64,000 bases of DNA from Aurantibacillus circumpalustris (GTDB lineage Bacteria > Bacteroidota > Bacteroidia > B-17B0 > Aurantibacillaceae), in NCBI RefSeq assembly GCF_029625215.1, contig NZ_CP121197.1, positions 3,348,001-3,412,000 of the forward strand, in the 5' to 3' direction. Below, piece by piece: positions 10,501-18,537 of the stretch; positions within the stretch are counted from its first letter, which is position 1; every line of letters starts with the position of its first letter. The notes under the pieces are model-generated. The model saw nothing but the letters and a program-made list of their open reading frames with translations. It did not search any database and had not been told where the DNA came from. A program made the position numbers and the translations under genes.

Positions 10501-11292
10501 TTCTCCTGGTAAATGAGCTGCTCCTACTCCACTAAAAATAATTTTTGTTTTTAAAACCGAATCTATGGTATTTACAAAAAAGATATTTCTGTCATCAATT
10601 AAGTACTTTTGAGTATTTTTAGAACTCACTAGTTTACTTAGGCTATCAAGCTTATCAAGATCTCCTTCTCTATAAGCGTCTTCAATATGTTGTGTTGCAG
10701 AAAAATAATTACGCGAAGAAGTAATATTCACTTCTTCATCTGGCATGGCCGCCAAACGTGCCTTTATTTGAGATTGAGTAAAATCTTCTAAACTTATAAG
10801 TTGCTTACCCAACTTAGATGCCGACTGGTAGATAAATAGATCGATATAAGTACTTTCTTCAAAATTCTCTTTTGCTTTATTTTGTCTATACAAAAGCCCA
10901 TTAATTATATCTGGATCATAACTTAAAATCCCTTGTAACATTCGTTTTTCAGGAAACGATGCTGTGAATGCAGTTTTATAAAAATCTCCAGAATAATAGT
11001 TTGAACTTCTTAGTTGACTGAGTTCCTCCAGCTCACCAGTCTTTTCCATATTTTCGAGCCACTCACCCGGATTAGTTTCTAAGCCAACAACATCAACAGA
11101 TTGCAACGCTTCAAAAAATTGCTCCGACAAATTGTAGGCAACCCTATTGCTCACATGCATAGTGCCATATAAGTAGGATGGTTTCTTAAGACCATTACCA
11201 CTTATTTTCCATAACAATGCCGGATACTTTTTTTGAGATTGCGAAAAAATCAATAAAGGAAACAGACACAAGAAAACAATCAAACGCTTCAT
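7573..11292 (-). CDS. Giant exported TraB/GumN-domain protein
   Basis: The ATG at 11292 starts a clean signal peptide (MKRLIVFLCLFPLLIFSQS) and gives 1239 residues; a GTG six codons upstream only adds a tail. Residues 20-290 are a TraB/GumN domain with the hallmark YLYGTMHVS near the N-terminus and FSGVGAAHLPGENG near 260, the two His-containing motifs of the TIKI/TraB/EraA metal-dependent fold. Family members of this kind are usually about 300 residues. The remaining roughly 950 residues have no motif I recognise: mixed alpha/beta, Lys/Asn/Tyr-rich, no T9SS tail and no second membrane segment. It is first in the minus-strand unit with MoxR, the 172-residue protein and fumarylacetoacetase. 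Activity is unproven; a periplasmic or outer-membrane protease-like or processing role is possible. Confidence 0.88.
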   Translation of the reverse strand: MKRLIVFLCLFPLLIFSQSQKKYPALLWKISGNGLKKPSYLYGTMHVSNRVAYNLSEQFFEALQSVDVVGLETNPGEWLENMEKTGELEELSQLRSSNYYSGDFYKTAFTASFPEKRMLQGILSYDPDIINGLLYRQNKAKENFEESTYIDLFIYQSASKLGKQLISLEDFTQSQIKARLAAMPDEEVNITSSRNYFSATQHIEDAYREGDLDKLDSLSKLVSSKNTQKYLIDDRNIFFVNTIDSVLKTKIIFSGVGAAHLPGENGVIELLRKKGYKLEPIMPKISKKSHALRDELDQKVKPVVFQKQVISDSLFSMNLPGKLYPIVDLGHLKYYIHADMVNGSFYTIVRLKHLGPIFSVSPEMLMQKVDSLLFENIPGKIILKKEIISNNGIKGIEIINKTRRGDEQHYQIYFTDLEMIMFKLGGKLNYASNIESKQFFSSILFNPKPDRLVNFTPITGGFSVSIPTNCNYSKLNSSSLLGPVEDLCSYNKSLKKFYGMKRAVYNDFNYLEEDTFELNQFAKNILLNYKFVNSNDYKIENEQGFPCIRFKGKNDAALNFQAKLFIKGVHYYLIYLISENEVSFNDNFFTSFKLFDFNYINPITEITDKGFYFKAKDEVSDNALSRFNQAFAKAYEASKIKKDTLPEKKNKDYNFRTESKYYYSPSSNEYVSITYEKYNDYDYRNENKIEDKITKTYTSSTTMYASDKKVEFKDGLFNYTCNLKDTATSRAIMVKVFIKNGLLHELSVPFDTTIGLKGWAKDFMESFRPIDTLIGKNIFVSGFADLLNDLVSSDTAVKQMANHSVEVIGFQKDFAGDFIKFIATPKINSVSEDSRAQLFVNGGTFENEKIIKPYKDLYKQYTDSFYLQLCLLKGLAYLKTQNSYSEFYNLIMAETPLVGAGNTVRDVFYVLHDSLELCKKFFPGMLSLTRYEEYKEAVYGLMAEMVHKNIIDKSLYLVRKDQILNDANLTLKRYNPLATKAPSSNDQANFDYLEKSAKELAQSIKGSLDGLANNTFYKGSGYLRNLDSYNRPPLVNYAWLLSPFYKTDEKAKQFFEKIVKIKTQDILMPVTIDLLKHGVILNDTIITYYSKNKFTATFFYSELEKEKLTDKFDKKYLTQQNLIQSLVLSQKKLTNFYNDQKNNTKSDSIVLIKELAAKNKYENGKMYIYKLSGNKNEEEYWTAVFINNSKEAITSKIEMVHPNYFIDKTKTENENMNELLEYFALSYRKRAQEKSSSYQ

Positions 11293-11346
11293 ATCGAAAT
11301 CAAAAATCACTACATAAACTTAGTAATTATATTTAGGTTGAAGAGA

Positions 11347-11376
11347 ACCCAAAACAAATTTTAATTTTTTTTGGGT
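11347..11376 (-). terminator. Weak hairpin between small ORF and TraB gene
   Basis: ACCCAAAA pairs with TTTTGGGT across a 14-nt AT loop, downstream of the 82-residue gene on the minus strand and just before the TraB gene. The U-tract after it is poor, so it may be only a partial terminator. Confidence 0.35.
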
Positions 11377-11434
11377 AAAACCAATCTGGTTGCTTAAGCG
11401 CTTTGAAAGGGTAGTACAGAGAAATAAAAGTTTA

Positions 11435-11683
11435 TTATTTTGTATTGATAATATCATTAAACAAGCTGTTGATGGCATCAATAGCTTTTCCTTTGATTTC
11501 ATTAATTTTTTCGAAATCACTGTTTTCAATATCAATTAATGTGCGCTTATAATTAAGTAAATCGGTTACAGTTTTCTTTGTAGCCTTAAGATCATTTAAT
11601 TCTTCATGAGCTTCCGTAATAGTTACCTTCGCCTCTATAGATTGCTGCATTTGTAATTTATTAGATTTCCCACTCTTTACCAT
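11435..11683 (-). CDS. Small coiled-coil protein, unknown
   Basis: This 82-residue, Lys/Glu-rich protein starts at the ATG at 11683 (MVKSGKSNKLQMQQ). It has no signal peptide and is almost wholly helical, with heptad-like spacing of Leu/Ile from about residue 25 to the end. It lies between the trxB-side hairpin and the TraB gene. The overlapping frame at 11320-11535 is worse (no family features, odd composition). I do not recognise the family; that it is a gene rests on composition, an open frame and lack of any competing feature. Confidence 0.55.
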   Translation of the reverse strand: MVKSGKSNKLQMQQSIEAKVTITEAHEELNDLKATKKTVTDLLNYKRTLIDIENSDFEKINEIKGKAIDAINSLFNDIINTK

Positions 11684-11750
11684 ACCTAAAGATTAAAAAA
11701 AAGTAATGATAAGCAGGTAGATAGACTCTACAGGATATTAACAATTAGTT

Positions 11751-11792
11751 AACAGTCTGAGGCAAAAGAAAAGTCTTCTGCCTCAGACTGTT
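11751..11792. other. Long perfect hairpin downstream of trxB
   Basis: AACAGTCTGAGGCA is followed after 14 nt by its exact complement TGCCTCAGACTGTT, a 14-bp stem that starts 20 bp after the trxB stop. Neither strand has a proper U-tract after the stem, so it is unlike the window's other terminators. It may end transcription imperfectly or protect the trxB mRNA 3' end. Confidence 0.75.
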
Positions 11793-11811
11793 AAGCTTCC
11801 ATAAAATTTAA

Positions 11812-12774
11812 CTAGTGAACACCTGCAGAGGCAAGATACCTTTCTGCATCTAAAGCACCCATACATCCACTACCAGCGGCAGTTACAGCCTGACGGTATG
11901 TTTTATCAGCACAGTCACCAACCGCAAATACACCATCAATATTTGTTTTTGAGCTTCCCGGGACTACCTGTAAATAACCTAGATCATCCATGGTTAATTG
12001 ACCTTTAAAAATATCAGTATTTGGTTTATGACCAATGGCAACAAAAAAACCTGTTACGTTTAGTGTTTTTGACTCACCTGTTTTACTATTTTTTACAATA
12101 ACACCTTCAACAGTTTCTTTACCCAAAACGTCGCTCGTTTCAGAATCCCATAGAATTTCGATGTTCGGTGTATTCATTACACGATGTTGCATTGCCTTAC
12201 TGGCACGCATTTCGCCTTCACCTCTACGAACAATCATGTATACTTTTTTACACAATTTGGAAAGATAAGTTGCTTCTTCAGCAGCTGTATCCCCTGCCCC
12301 AACTATAGCTACGTCTAGTCCTTTAAAAAAGAAACCATCGCACACCGCGCACGCACTAACACCTCCAGCATTCATTCTTAAACGTGTTTCGTTTTCTAAA
12401 CCTAACCATTTTGCACTTGCTCCTGTAGAAATAACTACTGTATCCGCTGTAATCTCAGTTGTTTCATCTACCCAAATACGCTTTGGATTTGCATTCAAAT
12501 CCGCTTCGGTAACCATTCCAAAACGAACTTGTGTACCGAATCTTTCTGCTTGTGCTTTGAGATCCTCCATTAAAATTGGCCCCGTAATTCCTTTTGGATA
12601 TCCAGGAAAATTATCAACTTCTGTTGTTTCCGTAAGCTGTCCACCGGGTGTTAAACCAGTATAAAGAACAGGTTTAAGATCAGCACGCGCTGCATAAATT
12701 GCAGCAGTATATCCAGCAGGGCCAGATCCAATAATTAAGCAGGTAATATGTTCAGGTTGAGATTGCATAGTCAT
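11812..12774 (-). CDS. trxB: Thioredoxin-disulfide reductase
   Basis: This 320-residue FAD/NADPH flavoenzyme reduces thioredoxin. FAD-binding GSGPAGYTAAIYAAR lies at 17-31 and the redox pair is C142-A-V-C145 (ACAVCDG). The NADPH-binding GAGDTAAEEATYL follows, and the C-terminal FAD motif GVFAVGDCADKTYRQ comes before the end. Length and motif order are standard for low-molecular-weight bacterial TrxB. Two starts are possible, ATG at 12774 and ATG at 12768; both are near the -7 box at 12793-12800. It is bounded downstream by the 14-bp hairpin at 11751-11792. Confidence 0.97.
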   Translation of the reverse strand: MTMQSQPEHITCLIIGSGPAGYTAAIYAARADLKPVLYTGLTPGGQLTETTEVDNFPGYPKGITGPILMEDLKAQAERFGTQVRFGMVTEADLNANPKRIWVDETTEITADTVVISTGASAKWLGLENETRLRMNAGGVSACAVCDGFFFKGLDVAIVGAGDTAAEEATYLSKLCKKVYMIVRRGEGEMRASKAMQHRVMNTPNIEILWDSETSDVLGKETVEGVIVKNSKTGESKTLNVTGFFVAIGHKPNTDIFKGQLTMDDLGYLQVVPGSSKTNIDGVFAVGDCADKTYRQAVTAAGSGCMGALDAERYLASAGVH

Positions 12775-12792
12775 AATTTAAAATTCAGAGTG

Positions 12793-12800
12793 CAAATGTA
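12793..12800 (-). promoter_or_regulatory. Bacteroidota-type -7 box for trxB
   Basis: On the minus strand the sequence reads TACATTTG, an exact TAnnTTTG match ending 18 bp before the trxB ATG. No TTTG is visible at the expected -33 spacing. Confidence 0.55.
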
Positions 12801-12883
12801 GTGTAAGCAAGGAAATAATACTTTATAGAAATCGCGTTTTTTTAACAATTTGTGAATTGTTCGAGATGAGGGATGATTGAGAA

Positions 12884-13306
12884 CTAAAATCCTCTTTTTT
12901 CAATTTTCATTATTTCACTCTTGAGTTGACTCGAAATAGAAACTTTTATTTTTTTGCTATGATCATATACAACAAGCACATCCATTGCTTTGGCAACTAA
13001 TATATTTTCTGAGTTATAAAGCTCGTAAAGTAATTGCATACTCGTGTTTTTGATCCAATCTACTCTGCACAATACACTTACTTCACCTGGATAATGCATT
13101 GGACTTTTATATTCACATTGACTTGAAGCTACCATAAAACTATTTTTACTTAAATCGAACAAAGAAGTTAAGCCTATTAGTTCGCAATAGTTTACTCGAG
13201 CGGCTTGGATGTACTTGAAGAACGCAACATTATTAACGTGACCAAAAAGATCGAGATCAGCCCAATTGATTTTTAGCACGAGTTTAGTATTAAAGGAGTC
13301 GATCAC
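12884..13306 (-). CDS. Hotdog-fold acyl-CoA thioesterase (4HBT/YbgC-like)
   Basis: This 140-residue single hotdog domain carries the 4-hydroxybenzoyl-CoA thioesterase signature WADLDLFGHVNN at about residues 15-26. The Asp is in the catalytic position, and FFKYIQAARVNY follows. The family hydrolyses acyl-CoA or acyl-ACP thioesters; the substrate cannot be read from sequence. The frame opens with GTG at 13306 and has no upstream ATG before an in-frame stop, so GTG (VIDSFNTKL) is the likely start. It is flanked by the UspA gene upstream, with a hairpin between them. Confidence 0.88.
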   Translation of the reverse strand: MIDSFNTKLVLKINWADLDLFGHVNNVAFFKYIQAARVNYCELIGLTSLFDLSKNSFMVASSQCEYKSPMHYPGEVSVLCRVDWIKNTSMQLLYELYNSENILVAKAMDVLVVYDHSKKIKVSISSQLKSEIMKIEKRGF

Positions 13307-13368
13307 AATTAAAAAAATAAATAATGAGCGCTTTTTTCAGTTTACAAATACAATTGGGTATGATAACC

Positions 13369-13400
13369 AAAGCCTTCATAAAACACATCATGAAGGCTTT
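13369..13400 (-). terminator. Hairpin between uspA-like gene and thioesterase
   Basis: AAAGCCTTCAT pairs perfectly with ATGAAGGCTTT across a 10-nt loop, 17 bp after the UspA stop. The T-run lies inside the stem and the tail is weak, so termination efficiency is uncertain. Confidence 0.65.
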
Positions 13401-13416
13401 ATTAAAATTTTAAAAA

Positions 13417-14316
13417 TTAAATTCCTCCTCTAATTGGGAAACTTAAATCATCTACAAATAAATTTTTAGGTTTAACTGCAATAACAGGAACCTTACTTAG
13501 ATGAATAACTTGTTGAGAATAAGGTCCTAAAAAGAAACCGCTTAATTCTGCATCCTGATCAGTCATAATAACAGTAAGATCAGCATTTGTTTTATTTATA
13601 TAGTCAACAGTGGCAGTAGCTCTGTTTTTTACATCTTTAAGAATTTCAGTGTGAGTTGTTACCCCTTTTTCTTCAGCTAATTTTTTCACTTGACTTAAAA
13701 CAACTTCCATTCCTGCCAATTCGTTTTCTTCGTTGTTTCCTAAAAGACCAATTGCATGAACAGAAGCCTTGAACCTCTTAGCTAGTTCAAGTGTATAATT
13801 TACTTTTTGACGGGAATTTACAGTAGTATCAATTGGCATTACTATTTTGTTGTAACCAGAATGTTCAGCGGCAATACTCATAGCCATAGTAGGGCAGCTC
13901 GCCTTGGTAATTACTTTTAATGCATTACTACCAATAACCAGTTCCTCGATAGGAGAATATCCGTGTGTTCCCATTACAATTAAGGCCGCTCCAATTTCAT
14001 TTGCTACATTGGTTATTTCATTACTCGGATTCCCAATTTTGATAATACTTTGTACATCTATACTGTATTCCTTCTTCACTTGCTTTGCCAAATCTGTCAA
14101 TTTAGAAAGTGCAATTTTTTCAACACCTGAATTGTCTTCCAAATTTACAATTGGCAAAAACATGTTTTGCGACATAAATGGAGCATTTACAACGTGTAAT
14201 AAAAAGAGCTCTGATTTTTCATGCTTTGCAATAGACGCGCCATGTTTAATAGCCAATAATGATGTTTCACTAAAATCGACAGGAATTAAAATTTTGGAAG
14301 AGTTAAAGTGGATCAT
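13417..14316 (-). CDS. Tandem universal stress protein (two UspA domains)
   Basis: This 299-residue cytosolic protein has two UspA domains (about 1-148 and 152-290). The first carries the ATP-binding G-2x-G-9x-G-S pattern in GTHGYSPIEELVIGS (116-130). In the second (IMTDQDAELSGFFLGPYSQQ) that motif is lost, so this half is probably non-nucleotide-binding. Tandem UspA proteins are common in Bacteroidota and are induced by stress or growth arrest; the exact function is not deducible. The ATG is at 14316, 64 bp from the end of ettA, followed downstream by the hairpin at 13369-13400. Confidence 0.92.
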   Translation of the reverse strand: MIHFNSSKILIPVDFSETSLLAIKHGASIAKHEKSELFLLHVVNAPFMSQNMFLPIVNLEDNSGVEKIALSKLTDLAKQVKKEYSIDVQSIIKIGNPSNEITNVANEIGAALIVMGTHGYSPIEELVIGSNALKVITKASCPTMAMSIAAEHSGYNKIVMPIDTTVNSRQKVNYTLELAKRFKASVHAIGLLGNNEENELAGMEVVLSQVKKLAEEKGVTTHTEILKDVKNRATATVDYINKTNADLTVIMTDQDAELSGFFLGPYSQQVIHLSKVPVIAVKPKNLFVDDLSFPIRGGI

Positions 14317-14380
14317 AACAATAAGTTTTATTTGTTTAAATATATTAATTAATTATTTCTAATGAAACGTTTGTAAACGA

Positions 14381-16075
14381 TTAAACCGCCAATTTTTTAT
14401 AACGCGGTCTTTTTGGTTCAACGTTGCCCAGACGTTTTTTACGATTCTCCTCATATTCGCTATAACCACCTTCAAACCAATACACACTGCTATCACCTTC
14501 AAATGCCAGAATATGAGTACATACACGATCTAAAAACCATCTATCGTGACTAATAATAACAGCACAACCAGCAAAATTCTCTAAACCTTCTTCCAAGGCT
14601 CTTAAGGTATTTACATCTAAATCATTAGTAGGCTCATCGAGCAACAATACGTTTCCTTCTTCTTTCAAAGCCATTGCTAAGTGTAATCGATTTCTTTCTC
14701 CACCAGATAACACACTTACTTTTTTACCTTGATCACTGCCATTAAAGTTAAAACGTGAAATGTAAGCCCTTGAATTCATTGGCTTACCTCCTAAATTAAT
14801 ATTGTCAAGTCCACCGCTTATTACGTCGTACACCGTTTTATTGGCCTCAAGTTCTTTGTGATTCTGATCTACGTAACTTATCTTAACCGTAGGCCCCACT
14901 TTAAATTCTCCTGAGGATGGTTTTTCTTCGCCCATGATCATACGAAACAAAGTCGTTTTACCTGCGCCATTTGGCCCAATAATACCAACAATTCCAGCAG
15001 GTGGTAATTTAAAATTTAAACCTTCGTATAATAAACGGCTTCCAAATCCTTTCGAAACGTCCATTGAATCAATTACTTCGTTACCAAGCCTTGGTCCGTT
15101 TGGAATAAAAATCTCCAAGTTATCTTCTTTGCTCTTCACATCCTCACCCATCATTTTTTCATAGTTGTTCAAACGGGCCTTTTGTTTCACGCCGCGCCCC
15201 TTAACACCTTGACGAATCCAATCTAGTTCGCGTGCAAGCGTTTTCTGACGTTTACTTTCAGTCTTTTCTTCTTGTTTTAAGCGTGCACCTTTTTGTTCTA
15301 GCCAGCTACTATAATTCCCTTTCCAAGGAATACCTTCTCCTCTGTCTAACTCTAAAATCCAACCAGCAACATTGTCTAAGAAATATCTATCATGCGTTAC
15401 TGCGATAATTGTTCCTTTATACAGTTTCAAATGCTGTTCTAACCAATCCACGCTTTCCGCATCCAAGTGATTGGTTGGCTCATCTAATAATAAAATATCC
15501 GGTTCTTGCAATAACAATCGGCACAAAGCCACACGGCGACGTTCACCTCCAGATAAAACTTTTACAGACGCATCCGACTCAGGACAACGCAAAGCATCCA
15601 TTGATCTTTCAAGACGACTATCTAAATTCCATAAATCGTGTTGATCAATTAACTCTTGCAACTGCGCTTGGCGGTTAATGAGTTTATCCATTTTATCAGG
15701 ATCGTTGAGAATTTCTTCATCACCAAACTTATTATTCACCTCTTCATATTCGGTTAGAATATCTACATATTTCTGAACACCCTCTCTCACAATCTCAATA
15801 ACTGTTTTAGTCTCGTCTAACTGTGGCTCTTGCTCCAACATGCCTATTGAGTATCCAGGCGACTGATGAACTTCTCCAATATAATCCTTATCCATACCAG
15901 CAATTATACGGAGTAAAGAAGATTTCCCTGAACCGTTAAGACCTAAAACTCCTATTTTAGCTCCATAATAAAATGAAATATAAATATCTTTTAAAACCTG
16001 TTTTTGAGGTGGATGTATCTTTGACACATTCACCATGCTGAAAATGATCTGACGTCCTTCTGGTGTAGCTGACAT
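14381..16075 (-). CDS. ettA: Energy-dependent translational throttle protein EttA (ABC-F)
   Basis: This 564-residue protein has two ABC ATPase domains and no membrane part, matching EttA in length and order. Walker A1 GLNGSGKSS lies near 45, with signature LSGGERRRVALCRLLLQ and Walker B ILLLDEPTNHLDAESVDWLE. The inter-domain linker LDWIRQGVKGRGVKQKARL is followed by the second domain GPNGAGKTT and LSGGERNRLHLAMALK. EttA binds the ribosomal E site and gates the first peptide bond according to ATP/ADP ratio. It is a solo gene with the TraB-side cluster downstream, and no obvious promoter box was found upstream. Confidence 0.96.
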   Translation of the reverse strand: MSATPEGRQIIFSMVNVSKIHPPQKQVLKDIYISFYYGAKIGVLGLNGSGKSSLLRIIAGMDKDYIGEVHQSPGYSIGMLEQEPQLDETKTVIEIVREGVQKYVDILTEYEEVNNKFGDEEILNDPDKMDKLINRQAQLQELIDQHDLWNLDSRLERSMDALRCPESDASVKVLSGGERRRVALCRLLLQEPDILLLDEPTNHLDAESVDWLEQHLKLYKGTIIAVTHDRYFLDNVAGWILELDRGEGIPWKGNYSSWLEQKGARLKQEEKTESKRQKTLARELDWIRQGVKGRGVKQKARLNNYEKMMGEDVKSKEDNLEIFIPNGPRLGNEVIDSMDVSKGFGSRLLYEGLNFKLPPAGIVGIIGPNGAGKTTLFRMIMGEEKPSSGEFKVGPTVKISYVDQNHKELEANKTVYDVISGGLDNINLGGKPMNSRAYISRFNFNGSDQGKKVSVLSGGERNRLHLAMALKEEGNVLLLDEPTNDLDVNTLRALEEGLENFAGCAVIISHDRWFLDRVCTHILAFEGDSSVYWFEGGYSEYEENRKKRLGNVEPKRPRYKKLAV

Positions 16076-16220
16076 AATTAAAATCTAAAATTAGACTTTA
16101 AAGTTAAGGATTGTTTGATAATTAAAAAATCGATTACGAAACTAAGCAGGATAACAGCCTAATTCTCTGAGGAAAAATGCTGAAACCTACTCTAAGATTG
16201 ATAAAATGAATAAGAGGGTA

Positions 16221-16865
16221 TTATTTATTTTTCGACTTCCAATACTTATAATTTACGTCATTAACCTGCTTAATAATACGCTTCATTGCACCCGCCCAAA
16301 AATTACGTAACCCAAAGCCTGCTGGCTTACCGTTCACTCTTTCTGTAATAAGCACGTTTTTTGTTTTGATGTCGAAAACTGTAACGTATACTGAGGCATC
16401 TTCTGTTATTTTATTGAAGCTTTCAACAATAAACACAATGCCTACTCCTTCTTTTTTTTCACCCCCATTTAGCTTAGAGACTATGTCCGAAACTGTTCTA
16501 TCTGCATCAGAAAACGTAAATGAATTGAGCGTGATAAAACCATCTAAATTAATTTCATGGTTCATGATCTCGGTAGGTTTAAGATCGTAATAAACATCGT
16601 TTTTACGAAACGCCTCTTTAATTTTAAAGTTACTTGGTTCGTTTACCATCAAGCCATTCCAAGCAGGAATCCACTTATCCCTTAATTCGTATGCGCTTGA
16701 CTGACCCGCTCCCATGGCTTGGTCAAAATTTCCAACCATTTTGGCTCCGGCAAAATTAAGTCCATACCAAACAATGTTATTTGTTTTAAATAAATCACTT
16801 GCAGTGTTTTGTGAAAATGCAGTAAAACTATAGGTAATCAAGATTATTACTAAGATCCGTTTCAT
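16221..16865 (-). CDS. Secreted conserved hypothetical protein
   Basis: This 214-residue protein has a typical signal peptide (MKRILVIILITYSFTAFSQ). The mature part opens with a motif around NNIVWYGLNFAGAKMVG, a start I associate with a group of small Bacteroidota exported proteins of unknown function. A later segment (DASVYVTVFDIKTKNVLIT) suggests beta-strands. No catalytic motif is visible. A TAnnTTTG box lies at 16922-16929, 57 bp upstream, so it appears to be a single-gene unit. Function unknown. Confidence 0.8.
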   Translation of the reverse strand: MKRILVIILITYSFTAFSQNTASDLFKTNNIVWYGLNFAGAKMVGNFDQAMGAGQSSAYELRDKWIPAWNGLMVNEPSNFKIKEAFRKNDVYYDLKPTEIMNHEINLDGFITLNSFTFSDADRTVSDIVSKLNGGEKKEGVGIVFIVESFNKITEDASVYVTVFDIKTKNVLITERVNGKPAGFGLRNFWAGAMKRIIKQVNDVNYKYWKSKNK

Positions 16866-16921
16866 AATTAAAAGTATTTAATGGTTTGCATTAACTGTAT
16901 TTGGGGTAAAAATTAGAATAA

Positions 16922-16929
16922 CAAACTTA
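16922..16929 (-). promoter_or_regulatory. -7 box for the secreted protein gene at 16221
   Basis: The minus strand reads TAAGTTTG, an exact TAnnTTTG match, 57 bp upstream of the ATG. The -33 element is not evident. Confidence 0.45.
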
Positions 16930-17073
16930 TTAATTTTTAAATATTATTTCTAAAAAATATATCATAAACACGTTAAAAAATTAAAAACGTTACCATCTTG
17001 TTTAATTCTAAAGATTACCGTTCTTTACATCACGATTGTTTGTTTAACTTATATCTTTAGTATTAATTCGTAA

Positions 17074-18537
17074 ATGCACATTCCAGAATACTCCATCAGC
17101 AAAACATCCTTTCTTAAATTCGAGCAATGTAATAAAGCATTTTTTCTATATAAAAATCACCCTTATCTCAGGGATAAATTAAGTACCGATAAACAACTCA
17201 CCTTTAAAAGAGGCCACGAGGTTGGCTTTTTTGCCCAACAATTATTTCCGGGAGGCCTTGATGTGTCAAAGGAAACGAAGGGTGCCGCAGCTGGATCGGA
17301 ATTGACCAAAACGCTTATTCAAAACAAAACTAAAACTATTTACGAAGCTACTTTCATATACAATGGCGTATTAATTATGGTAGATATTCTTACGCTTGTT
17401 GATGGAAAATATACTGCGTACGAAGTAAAAAGTTCAATAAAAATCTCGGAAAACTATTTGAAGGATGCGTATTTACAATATTATGTTCTAAAATATTCTT
17501 TAGAAAGTTTTGACGATCTTTTTTTAGTGACTCTAAATCCAGAATATATCTGCGAAAAAGAAATAGATCCAAAAAAACTTTTCAGAAAACGTAGCGTGAA
17601 ACAAAAGGCTGAAGACAATTTCACCTATTTTGAGCATCAGATAAAAGCTGCTCATTTGGTTCTCGAACAAAATCTTATTCCAAATATTGCTATTGGCAAA
17701 CAGTGTTTTAGACCATATCAATGCGATTTTTTTGGAAATTGCTGGAAAGACAGCATTCAAGAAAACAGCATTTTTAATTTGCCTTATATGGATAAGGGTA
17801 AATTATTTGAATGGTATAATACTGGTATCAAAACGATAAATCAGATTCCTGATGATTTAATTGAAAAGCCAGCGGCACTTAAGATTAAAAAGGCTATTGA
17901 AAACAAAACAAGCATTATTGATAAAGAAAAAATAAAAGATTTTTTACTACACATAAAAGAACCAGTTGTGGCCATGGACATGGAAATGTGGAGTCCTGCA
18001 ATACCTCAACTAGAGGGGACAAAACCCTTTGAACAGATTCCGTTTTTAGTTAGTTTTTACAACGGAAAAGAAACCACCTATTTTTTTGCTGAACATCGGG
18101 TTGACGACCGAGGACTTTTTGCGAAAAACTTAATCAAATTATCTAATACTTATTCGTCCATCATTGTTTACGATAAAACAATGGAAGTAAGCACAATTAA
18201 TAATCTCATCCATAAATATCCAGAATTAGCCGAAGATTTGAACACTTTAAAAAGTAAATTGATTGATGTTTTTGATATTTTTTTAAATCTTCATTATTAC
18301 GACCCAGCTTTTAAAAGTAATTTTTCATTAAAAGTGGTTAGTGCTGTTTTGCTAGAAGACATTAATTACACCAAAATAAGCTCAGGTTTAGAAGCCATGA
18401 ATTATTTTGAGCAATTTCGCTTGGCGGAATTGGAATTGGATCGGGAAGTTTTAAAAAACGAATTGGTGACATACTGCAATACCGATACCGAAGCTACCCT
18501 AAAACTTATCTATTTCCTAAGAAATTTGAGCGCATAA
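17074..18537 (+). CDS. Cas4-like nuclease fused to DUF2779 exonuclease-like domain
   Basis: This 487-residue cytosolic protein has two nuclease-type halves. The N-terminal half (to about 230) resembles PD-(D/E)XK Cas4/AddB enzymes. YEATFIYNGVLIMVDIL followed by YTAYEVKSS supplies Glu, Asp and E-x-K, and cysteines at FEQCNKAFF plus CFRPYQCDFFGNC fit a four-Cys iron-sulfur site. The C-terminal half looks like DUF2779, an RNase-H/DEDD-like fold: VVAMDMEMWSPAIPQ (D-x-E), EQIPFLVSFYN and the final acidic motif YCNTDTEATLKL. No helicase or Cas gene is nearby, so it is a solitary DNA-processing enzyme of unknown role (repair or defence). The start is ATG at 17074, and the gene ends at a shared terminator. 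Confidence 0.85.
   Translation: MHIPEYSISKTSFLKFEQCNKAFFLYKNHPYLRDKLSTDKQLTFKRGHEVGFFAQQLFPGGLDVSKETKGAAAGSELTKTLIQNKTKTIYEATFIYNGVLIMVDILTLVDGKYTAYEVKSSIKISENYLKDAYLQYYVLKYSLESFDDLFLVTLNPEYICEKEIDPKKLFRKRSVKQKAEDNFTYFEHQIKAAHLVLEQNLIPNIAIGKQCFRPYQCDFFGNCWKDSIQENSIFNLPYMDKGKLFEWYNTGIKTINQIPDDLIEKPAALKIKKAIENKTSIIDKEKIKDFLLHIKEPVVAMDMEMWSPAIPQLEGTKPFEQIPFLVSFYNGKETTYFFAEHRVDDRGLFAKNLIKLSNTYSSIIVYDKTMEVSTINNLIHKYPELAEDLNTLKSKLIDVFDIFLNLHYYDPAFKSNFSLKVVSAVLLEDINYTKISSGLEAMNYFEQFRLAELELDREVLKNELVTYCNTDTEATLKLIYFLRNLSA

Noticed and set aside
11320-11535. 71-residue minus-strand ORF overlapping the 82-residue coiled-coil gene
   Set aside because: Poorer composition and no start or RBS support; the 82-residue frame is favoured, so this is treated as a shadow.
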